From the NCBI GenBank assembly GCA_027296205.1, contig JAPUJM010000119.1:1-10747 (forward strand): DNA of 10,747 bases, written 5' to 3'. Position numbers and translations under genes: made by a program. The notes under the pieces were generated by a model. That model saw only the letters and a program-made list of their open reading frames with translations. It was not told where the DNA came from and did not search any database. How positions within the stretch are numbered: the stretch's first letter is position 1; each line of letters begins with the position of its first letter. The stretch comes from Actinomycetota bacterium (GTDB lineage Bacteria; Actinomycetota; Acidimicrobiia; Spongiisociales; ZC4RG35). Positions 5,718-10,747 of the stretch are shown here, in pieces.

Positions 5718-7274
5718 ATGACCGCTATGTCAGCTCGCCAAGAAGGTCTCGGCGGCATCCTCGCCACCGACCAATACCAGCTCACGATGGCTCAGCTGTA
5801 CTGGAGGGAGGCTTTGGCCGAACGCACCGCCCAGTTCGACTACTTCTTTCGCTCCTATCCGGATTACGGCACGCATCAGGCGGGTTACTGCGTCGCTGCC
5901 GGTCTGGGCTGGTTGCTGCAGTGGATGGAGGAAACGCGGTTCGAAGACACCGATTTGGCCACCCTCGGCGAGCAAACGGACGGCCACGGCAAGCAACGAT
6001 TCGACGACGGTTTCCTGGCTTGGCTGTCCGGGCACGGCGACTTCTCCTCTGTTGAGATTGACGCCATTCCCGAGGGGCGGGTTGTTCACGCCAATGCGCC
6101 GGTCGCAGTCATCAGAGGGCCGCTGGCAATGACTCAGATCCTGGAGACCGCCTTCCTCAATCACCTCAACTACCCGACCCTGATCGCCACCAAGGCATCC
6201 CGGGTCAAAGAAGCGGCCCGCAGCGGTCTCGTGCTCGAGTTCGGGATGAGGCGCGGGCCCGGTTCCGGTGCGCACGCCGGTGGCCGCGCGGCCCTGATCG
6301 GTGGTTGCGACTTCACCTCCAATGTGGCCCTTTCCGATGTGGTGGGATTCGACCCCAAAGGAACCCACGCCCATTCGATGGTCCAGGTTTTCATGGCCCT
6401 GGGAGAAGGTGAGCTCGAAGCGTTCCGGAAGTTCGCCAGGTCCTACCCCGACGAGTGCGTCCTCCTCGTTGACACCATTGACGTGCTCGAGTCGGGGGTA
6501 CCCAATGCGATCATCGTCTTCAGCGAGCTCGAAGCTCGAGGGCACCGCCCGGTAGGCATCAGACTCGACTCGGGAGACCTCGCCTACCTGGCCATTCAAT
6601 CGGCGAAACTGCTCGACCAAGCAGGATTCGAGGATGTGTCGATCGTGCTCTCATCCGATCTCGATGAGCTGGCGATCTGGCAGATTCTGTCTCAAATCGA
6701 TGCCGAGGCGCCGCGATACGGGTTGGACGCCGAGCGTCTCGTGGGGCGTCTCACCTTTGGTGTCGGAACCAGGTTGATCACCTCACACGGCGACTCCGCA
6801 TTGGGTGGTGTTTACAAACTGGTCGCCGTCAGTGACGAAACAGGTGAACCGGTTCCGGCGATCAAGGTCTCGGAGGAGGTGACGAAGATCCCCGCGCCGG
6901 GAGAGAAGCGGGTGTTTCGCGTCTACGACCAGCGCGGTCTCGCCACCGCCGACGTGGTCGCCCTCGCCGACGAGAAGCCATTCGACTCAGATCGCGTTGA
7001 GCTGTTTCACCATCACCAGAATGTGCATCGCACCTTGATGACGGCCGAGCTGTCGGGTGTCGAGGAGTTGCTGGAACCCGCCTTCAGTGGCGGCCATCGT
7101 CAGGACGGTGATCCGGCGATTGAGGTGCTTCGGGGCCGCCGAGCCACCGATCTGGAGCGGCTCGACCCCGGTGTTCGCAGGCTGGTCAACCCCCACGTCT
7201 ATCACGTTTCGCTGACCGGTCGGATGAAACGGCTCCAGAGGCAAATGGTGGAGTCGGCGATGGGACGAGGCTGA
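5718..7274 (+). CDS. pncB: Nicotinate phosphoribosyltransferase
   Basis: This 518-residue enzyme joins nicotinate and PRPP (with ATP) to make nicotinate mononucleotide, the committed step of the Preiss-Handler route to NAD. Family motifs: L-A-T-D-Q-Y-Q-L-T-M-A-Q near residue 15, E-F-G-M-R-R-G-P-G near 175, G-T-H-A-H-S-M-V near 215-222 (H219 sits where family members carry the autophosphorylated His), and R-L-D-S-G-D-L-A-Y near 285. The C-terminal part (I-K-V-S-E-E-V-T-K-I-P-A-P-G, then R-V-Y-D) is also typical. The length is on the long side of normal. ATG 5718 has no Shine-Dalgarno, and ATG 5727 is a possible alternative. The gene converges on pncA with 6 bp between the stops. It is divergent from the hydrolase across a 153-bp gap. 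Confidence 0.95.
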   Translation: MTAMSARQEGLGGILATDQYQLTMAQLYWREALAERTAQFDYFFRSYPDYGTHQAGYCVAAGLGWLLQWMEETRFEDTDLATLGEQTDGHGKQRFDDGFLAWLSGHGDFSSVEIDAIPEGRVVHANAPVAVIRGPLAMTQILETAFLNHLNYPTLIATKASRVKEAARSGLVLEFGMRRGPGSGAHAGGRAALIGGCDFTSNVALSDVVGFDPKGTHAHSMVQVFMALGEGELEAFRKFARSYPDECVLLVDTIDVLESGVPNAIIVFSELEARGHRPVGIRLDSGDLAYLAIQSAKLLDQAGFEDVSIVLSSDLDELAIWQILSQIDAEAPRYGLDAERLVGRLTFGVGTRLITSHGDSALGGVYKLVAVSDETGEPVPAIKVSEEVTKIPAPGEKRVFRVYDQRGLATADVVALADEKPFDSDRVELFHHHQNVHRTLMTAELSGVEELLEPAFSGGHRQDGDPAIEVLRGRRATDLERLDPGVRRLVNPHVYHVSLTGRMKRLQRQMVESAMGRG

Positions 7275-7280
7275 CGTGGT

Positions 7281-7868
7281 TTACTCGACCGCTACTCCGG
7301 CTTCGACCAGGGAGGCGACGGCTCGAGCGCCGTCGCCGAGTCGGAGGTTGACCGGACGGGTCCCATCGGCGAGCAGCGTGGTTTCGAACCCGGCGCTGGT
7401 CGCGTCGAGGGCGGATTCTCTCACGCAGTAGTCGAGGGCCAGGCCGAGAACGGCCACTCGTTCGACACCCGAGTTGTGAAGCTGGTTTGCCAAGCCGGTC
7501 GCGGTCTCATTCCCGGTTTCCGGATCGCGGACGTTGAACGCCGAGTAGCCGTCCTCGCCCCCCACACCTTTCTTGACCCGCACCGCTCCCTCGATCACTT
7601 TCAAGGCCGAGTGCAGCTCAGCCCCGAACGTATCGGCGACACAGTGGACCGGCCAGATGCCTCCGTCCACCTCGAAATGCGGCGTCGACTCTGGATGCCA
7701 GTCCTGGGTGTAGACGACTGGAGATCCAGCCCGTGAAGCAGCCTGGATCTGTTCGTTGATGAAATCGATGACATCCTCACCGCCCCGCACCGAGAGGTTT
7801 CCCTTCGGGTCGGCGAAGTCGTTCTGGACATCGACAACGATGAGAGCTGTCGTCGGGCCATATTCCAC
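7281..7868 (-). CDS. pncA: Nicotinamidase (isochorismatase-like hydrolase)
   Basis: The 195-residue product hydrolyses nicotinamide to nicotinate and ammonia in the cytoplasm, feeding PncB next door. The catalytic triad is visible: D13 in V-V-D-V-Q-N-D-F, Lys in V-K-K-G (K100, or K99), and C148 in A-L-D-Y-C-V-R. Metal ligands are D56 and H58 in Q-D-W-H-P and probably H64, followed by I-W-P-V-H-C (H75, C76), where substrate-side residues usually lie. The length matches the family. The start is GTG 7868, placed 7 nt after a TACCCT hexamer (7876-7881, minus strand) with no Shine-Dalgarno, so the mRNA may be leaderless. The stop lies 6 bp from the pncB stop with no room for a terminator, so the two mRNAs must overlap at their 3' ends. 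In mycobacteria this enzyme also activates the drug pyrazinamide. Confidence 0.95.
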   Translation of the reverse strand: MEYGPTTALIVVDVQNDFADPKGNLSVRGGEDVIDFINEQIQAASRAGSPVVYTQDWHPESTPHFEVDGGIWPVHCVADTFGAELHSALKVIEGAVRVKKGVGGEDGYSAFNVRDPETGNETATGLANQLHNSGVERVAVLGLALDYCVRESALDATSAGFETTLLADGTRPVNLRLGDGARAVASLVEAGVAVE

Positions 7869-8178
7869 GCGCCAGAGGGTAGGGAGTCAGGTCGGCAATC
7901 GCCTCCACCGGATGGCAACACGTGGAGAGCGACGTCATGGGGTCGGCCGGGTATCTGTCGCGACCTCGACACGTTCACAAGAGAACGCAAAACGCTGATA
8001 AACCACATGAACAACGGACTCGGACCGCCGACCCTTGCCTTGTAGGGCCTGGAGATACCCCTACCTGGCTGCGGGCTGGAAGAACTAGTCCTTTTGGGAT
8101 TTCTCGGAATAGCCCCCAAGTTGAGCGCCTCCGGGTGTCGATAAGGAGACAACGCCTAACCAGCGCGCTCATCAACTA
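7869..8178. other. Gene-free stretch upstream of pncA
   Basis: I find no supported protein gene in these 310 bp. The pncA promoter region occupies the left end (TACCCT at 7876-7881, minus strand). The right two thirds hold the candidate structured RNA listed separately. A 12-codon frame from ATG 8007 (M-N-N-G-L-G-P-P-T-L-A-L) is too short to support alone. Confidence 0.5.
7974..8002 (+). promoter_or_regulatory. Possible sigma-70 promoter for the candidate RNA
   Basis: TTCACA (7974-7979) and GATAAA (7997-8002) are 17 bp apart, the ideal spacing, matching the -35 consensus at 5 of 6 positions and the -10 at 4 of 6. Transcription would start near 8008-8010. Found by eye only. Confidence 0.35.
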
Positions 8179-8205
8179 GGCCCCCGGGAGTCCGGGGGCC
8201 TTCTT
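8008..8205 (+). ncRNA. Candidate structured non-coding RNA, about 200 nt, ending at an intrinsic terminator
   Basis: A strong plus-strand terminator (8179-8205) has no plus-strand protein gene ahead of it, while a fair promoter lies about 200 bp upstream. The interval can fold: GTAGGG (8042-8047) with CCCTAC (8059-8064); GGGCT (8073-8077) with AGCCC (8111-8115); and TGAGCGC (8122-8128) with GCGCTCA (8165-8171), a perfect 7-bp stem enclosing smaller ones, followed directly by the terminator. I do not recognise it as tmRNA, SRP RNA, RNase P RNA, a tRNA or a known riboswitch. The length is close to 6S-like RNAs, but I cannot show the 6S fold. A riboswitch or attenuator is unlikely because the next gene downstream is on the other strand. 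Confidence 0.35.
8179..8205 (+). terminator. Strong intrinsic terminator
   Basis: GGCCCCCGG (8179-8187), loop GAGT and CCGGGGGCC (8192-8200) form a perfect 9-bp stem (10 bp with the flanking A-T pair), followed by TTCTT. On the minus strand the tail is TAGTTGAT, poorer in T, so the plus direction is favoured, though it may also stop the minus-strand transcript of the 58-residue membrane protein. Confidence 0.8.
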
Positions 8206-8253
8206 GATGGACTGCCTACCGGGCTCGTCGATGTCGGCGACGCCGCCGCTGAA

Positions 8254-8430
8254 CTAATCGCCTTCCCTTTTGGAGCCTGCGAGGTTCACCCCAGCCATGG
8301 CTGCGACCATGACGGGGATGAGTAACAAGATGCCAGCCAGTGACCCTGGAGCGTCGGCGAGAAGCTTGAAACTCCAGTAGAACCCCACGACGGCGCTCAG
8401 TATCAACACCCATCCAACGACTTGCTTCAC
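8254..8430 (-). CDS. Small two-helix membrane protein, unknown function
   Basis: From GTG 8430 the 58-residue product has two hydrophobic helices, about residues 4-22 (V-V-G-W-V-L-I-L-S-A-V-V-G-F-Y-W) and 30-50 (A-G-I-L-L-L-I-P-V-M-V-A-A-M-A-G), joined by a short polar loop and ending in a charged tail S-K-R-E-G-D. It should sit in the cytoplasmic membrane with both ends on the same side. I do not recognise a family. GTG 8430 was chosen because TAGCCT (8438-8443, minus strand) lies 7 nt upstream, the same leaderless layout as pncA and the antitoxin; an upstream TTG at 8481 would add an unlikely polar leader. No partner gene is evident; it faces away from the RemA-like gene. Confidence 0.55.
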   Translation of the reverse strand: MKQVVGWVLILSAVVGFYWSFKLLADAPGSLAGILLLIPVMVAAMAGVNLAGSKREGD

Positions 8431-8635
8431 GACGCCGAGGCTATCGAAACAGAGTCGGATGAGTCGTGGGCCGCGAATCAACCGAACCGGGCAGCCAGGG
8501 ACTAACCCCAGTCAGTATCCACCCGCCCCCTCATCACATCGCCTACGCGCCGCGGTTCGGTGAACAAGGTCAGCCTCCGGGCGGGTGCCGGACGTGTTCG
8601 CCGGGTACTGTCGCTGCCACCAAGGAAGAGGCAAA

Positions 8636-8989
8636 ATGCGGGTTCAGTCAGGCCAACTGGTGGCATTGGGATATGGCAAGTATGTACGGTCCGAGGAGGT
8701 GGTCGCGGTCGAGCCGATCACCGAAGGTCGCGGTCCGGGTAGACGCAGCATGGTGTGGGTGCGTGGGCTTCCCGACCCGCTGGTAGCGTCGCGTGCGGAG
8801 GGTTCGATCGTCGACGATCTGGTGACTCCTGTCGAGGAGGCCGCTCGGATGAAGGCCCAACGCGCTGCGCTGCGAAGTTTGACGACCGCCCTCGATTCGG
8901 TCTCTCCTGGAGTTCGGAGGGTGCTCGCCGAGGAGACCGGAACAGACATCGAGGAGCTTTTGGACCAAGCCAATCGTGTCCTCGGTTGA
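8636..8989 (+). CDS. RemA/DUF370-like protein with a helical C-terminal extension
   Basis: The 117-residue product from ATG 8636 opens with L-V-A-L-G-Y-G-K-Y-V-R-S-E-E-V-V-A-V, then G-R-R-S-M-V-W-V-R-G, which recalls the RemA (DUF370) pattern I-G-F-G-N-x-V ... G-R-x-T-R-(A/S)-V-I-x-(T/M)-D. RemA of Bacillus subtilis is a DNA-binding activator of biofilm matrix genes of about 90 residues. Here the loop carrying the family's A-P-x-(K/R)-R region is short, and about 55 helix-prone residues follow (E-E-A-A-R-M-K-A-Q-R-A-A-L), ending near E-E-L-L-D-Q-A-N-R-V. AAGGAAGAGG ends 4 nt before the ATG, a clear ribosome-binding site that decides the start over the upstream ATG 8585. TACTGT at 8606-8611 is a possible -10. 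The similarity is by eye and modest, so a conserved actinobacterial protein of unknown function is the safe reading. Confidence 0.6.
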   Translation: MRVQSGQLVALGYGKYVRSEEVVAVEPITEGRGPGRRSMVWVRGLPDPLVASRAEGSIVDDLVTPVEEAARMKAQRAALRSLTTALDSVSPGVRRVLAEETGTDIEELLDQANRVLG

Positions 8990-9039
8990 GTTGGGATCGA
9001 CCGAGTCGACGTGTTTAGGATTGAGCGAAAAGTGGAAGA

Positions 9040-9054
9040 GCATGCAATGCATGC
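9040..9054. repeat. 15-bp palindrome just upstream of the DUF7144 gene
   Basis: GCATGCA (9040-9046) and TGCATGC (9048-9054) are perfect reverse complements around a single A (9047). The site lies directly before the ribosome-binding site of the next gene. A one-base loop cannot form an RNA hairpin without opening base pairs, so a protein-binding site on DNA is more likely. TAGGAT at 9016-9021 is a possible -10 just upstream, which would put the palindrome in the 5' leader. Confidence 0.5.
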
Positions 9055-9069
9055 AGAGGAGGAGAAACA

Positions 9070-9465
9070 ATGAGTGAACATCCAAGTGGCTGGGCGATGG
9101 GCTTGACGGCGTTCGCCGGGCTCATGATGCTCATGCTGGGTGGTTGGTGGGTCATTGCCGGGCTCGTGGCGATTGTGAACAGCGACTTCTACGTCGTCAC
9201 CCAGGACTGGATCTTTCAGTTCTCCACGACGTCATGGGGTTGGATCCACCTGATTCTCGGCGTCCTGGTGCTGTTCGCCGGTATCGGCCTGTTCAGTGGG
9301 GCGGTGTGGGCTCGCACCGTGGGTGTGATCCTTGCTGTGATATCGGGACTGGTTGCTTTCGCATGGCTGCCCTGGTATCCGGTGTGGGCGATTCTCTTCG
9401 TCACTCTCTCGGTGTTCACGGTCTGGGCACTCACAGCCCACGGCCGCGACATCGCCACGATATAG
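9070..9465 (+). CDS. DUF7144 family membrane protein
   Basis: The 131-residue product is an integral membrane protein with four helices, about residues 9-36, 57-77, 81-100 and 103-122. The wording between them is typical of the actinobacterial DUF7144 family: F-Y-V-V-T-Q-D-W-I-F-Q-F, S-W-G-W-I-H-L-I-L-G-V, G-A-V-W-A-R-T-V-G-V, A-W-L-P-W-Y-P-V-W-A, and the end A-L-T-A-H-G-R-D. The function of the family is unknown to me. AGAGGAGGAG a few bases before ATG 9070 is a strong ribosome-binding site, unlike the leaderless genes elsewhere in the window. A 15-bp palindrome lies just upstream and may regulate it. The neighbours (RemA-like upstream, aminotransferase remnant convergent) do not suggest a pathway. 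Confidence 0.9.
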   Translation: MSEHPSGWAMGLTAFAGLMMLMLGGWWVIAGLVAIVNSDFYVVTQDWIFQFSTTSWGWIHLILGVLVLFAGIGLFSGAVWARTVGVILAVISGLVAFAWLPWYPVWAILFVTLSVFTVWALTAHGRDIATI

Positions 9466-9551
9466 GGGAGGCAGCAGCCAAACCGGTCTTGGAGGCCCCC
9501 GGCGTCCTCGGCAGGCGCGGTGTCCCGGCAGACTGAGCCGCCGTGGCAGGG

Positions 9552-10556
9552 CTATCTGGCCAGAAGGGTGGCGTGTCGTTCCAGCCCTTCGACCATCGCG
9601 GCGATGTCTTCCTCGGAGTTGTAAGCGTGGAGGGAGAGCCGGACGTTGCCGTCTCTGGCCGTCGTGAGGATGTCGTCCTCAGCCAGGGCCCCGACCATGG
9701 CCGCCTCATCGGTGGTAGCGACGGCGACCATCGGACCTCGCTTGGCCGGGTCGCGGGGTGTGACCATCCTGGCGCCGATACGGTCGATCCCCTCGACAAG
9801 GAGGTCGATGAGCCGGCCCACATGCTGCTCGGTGGCCGCGATTCCGATCTCGTGCATCAAGTCCATGCCGGCGATGCCGGCGTAGATGTTGGGGATCGAA
9901 GGTGTTCCGCTCTCGAACTTGCGGGCAGACGCCGAAGGCGAGTAGTCGTAGATGTCCATCTCGAATATGTCCTTGTCGGCGAACCATCCGGTCTGGGTGG
10001 GGACGATCTGTGACAGGAGATCCTGGCGGCAATAGAGGAAGCCCAACCCGGCCGATCCCAGCAGGTATTTGAGCGTGCCGCTAACCACGAAGTCGGCGTT
10101 GAGCTCGCCAACGTCGATAGGGATGGCACCCACCGCTTGAAACGCATCGACAAGCACCAGCGCGCCGGCCTCGTGGGCGAGACGTATCACTTCTGCGACG
10201 TCGGTTTTGCTCCCGGTGCGGAACGACACGTAGGTGATCGCGACAAGCCCGGTGTCCTCGTCGATCGTCTCGGCGAGACGCTCCAAGGGAATGGTCGCGT
10301 CGGAAGCGACAGCGACGTGGTGGACCTTTTTCCCCACCAGCTCCTGGGCGTGGGTGATCTGTCCGATCGTGGGAAACTCGAAATCACTGATGACGATCTT
10401 GTTCCGGCCCTCCGGATGACGCAGCCCGCTGAGAAGGCTGCTGACGCCGGTCGATACCGAAGTCGTCGCTGCGACCTCGTCGGTCGAGGCGTTGAGGAGG
10501 CGAGCGAACCGGCCTCTGGCTCGCTCGGCCTGCTCGATCCACAGTTCGCGGCGAAC
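9552..10556 (-). pseudogene. Class V aminotransferase-fold PLP enzyme, 5' end missing
   Basis: Reading the minus strand from about 10556 gives about 334 codons of an aminotransferase class V (cysteine desulfurase/kynureninase-like) protein, starting within the fold at R-R-E-L-W-I-E-Q-A-E-R-A-R-G. The PLP site is intact: T-S-V-S-T-G-V near the start, D-A-F-Q-A-V-G with the ring-binding Asp, and the Schiff-base Lys in S-G-T-L-K-Y-L-L-G (Lys codon 10068-10070). The roughly 40-50 residues family members have before this point are absent. No ATG, GTG or TTG is available in this frame before GTG 10337, which would discard the first third of the fold. Directly upstream, in another frame, lies the start of a flavoprotein gene. 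So the gene is 5'-truncated by a rearrangement, or the assembly is chimeric here. The reaction cannot be named. Confidence 0.8.
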
Positions 10557-10738
10557 AGATCGTGACGGAAGCCGGGAAGCGTGACCTCTTCGGTGCGCAC
10601 CGCACCACCCGGTTGTGAGTTCTTCTCGAAAACGCCGACCTTCCAGCCGGCCTCGGCGAGCATCACTGCGACCGCCAGACCGTTGTGCCCGGCCCCGATC
10701 ACTACGGCGTCGTATTTACCCACATCGCTTGCTGCCAT
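10539..10738 (-). pseudogene. N-terminal fragment of a phytoene-dehydrogenase-like NAD(P)/FAD oxidoreductase
   Basis: From ATG 10738 the first 64 or so residues are the FAD-binding start of a CrtI/COG1233-type oxidoreductase: Y-D-A-V-V-I-G-A-G-H-N-G-L (Rossmann GxGxxG), V-F-E-K-N at the end of the second strand, Q-P-G-G-A-V-R-T, then L-P-G-F-R-H-D-L-F-A-A-N. Such enzymes are normally about 500 residues long. After this point homology stops, and the same DNA continues in another frame as an aminotransferase. The flavin frame itself runs on as Arg/Ser/Pro-rich nonsense to a stop at about 10187. The break lies between about 10539 and 10556. Only 9 bp of upstream sequence are in the window. The fragment cannot make a working enzyme. 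Confidence 0.82.
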
Positions 10739-10747
10739 CGCTTCAGC

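Noticed and set aside
5730..6620. 296-codon minus-strand open frame opposite pncB
   Set aside because: pncB motifs are clear on the plus strand; this frame shows no motif.
8007..8045. 12-codon ORF (ATG 8007) as an attenuator leader peptide
   Set aside because: There is no gene downstream on the same strand for an attenuator to control; the next gene is on the minus strand.
7975..8175. 66-codon minus-strand frame in the gap upstream of pncA
   Set aside because: No motif and no ribosome-binding site; the interval is better explained by stems and a terminator.
7869..8178. tRNA, tmRNA, SRP RNA or a known riboswitch
   Set aside because: No T-loop GTTCRA motif, no tmRNA ends, and none of the conserved riboswitch cores I looked for (TPP, cobalamin, FMN, glycine, ZTP, ydaO).
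1..10747. CRISPR array or insertion-sequence transposase
   Set aside because: No regularly spaced direct repeats of CRISPR length and no transposase reading frame were seen; only the recombinase tail suggests past mobility.

Overview
The window reads as a GC-rich chromosome fragment from an actinomycete-type bacterium (Actinomycetota, perhaps Acidimicrobiia or a relative; this is inference). The reasons are dense high-GC codon use with long antisense shadow frames, frequent GTG starts, several start codons placed 6-8 nt after a TAnnnT hexamer with no Shine-Dalgarno (leaderless style), a DUF7144 membrane protein, and a phosphoribosyltransferase/dienelactone-hydrolase type gene known from mycobacteria and relatives.

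Layout. 1-138: decayed C-terminus of a tyrosine recombinase (minus). 216-827: a ribbon-helix-helix antitoxin and MazF toxin pair (plus) behind a leaderless promoter carrying three GTAGA repeats spaced exactly 12 bp. 828-1040: no gene seen. 1041-1636 (minus): a receiver-like/Rieske fusion gene broken by a one-base frameshift inside the Rieske domain. 1732-3615 (plus): archease followed by rtcB, an RNA-ligation operon. 3674-4636 (minus): a sigma-70 family factor with an unusual region 4.2. 4677-5564 (minus): an alpha/beta hydrolase that still carries a shrunken piece of an N-terminal phosphoribosyltransferase. 5718-7274 (plus) and 7281-7868 (minus): pncB and pncA, tail to tail. 7869-8215: intergenic, holding a candidate structured RNA that ends in a strong plus-strand terminator. 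8254-8430 (minus): a 58-residue membrane protein. 8636-8989 (plus): a RemA/DUF370-like protein. 9070-9465 (plus): a DUF7144 membrane protein. 9552-10738 (minus): the start of a phytoene-dehydrogenase-like flavoprotein joined out of frame to a headless class V aminotransferase.

How the genes relate. PncA (nicotinamide to nicotinate) and PncB (nicotinate to nicotinate mononucleotide) form the nicotinamide salvage branch to NAD. Archease activates RtcB, which seals RNA with 2',3'-cyclic phosphate or 3'-phosphate and 5'-OH ends. MazF-type toxins produce such ends, so the nearby mazEF and archease-rtcB could be linked as damage and repair, though a broken gene on the other strand lies between them. 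The window also shows decay in four places: the recombinase tail, the Rieske gene, the phosphoribosyltransferase piece and the flavoprotein/aminotransferase chimera.
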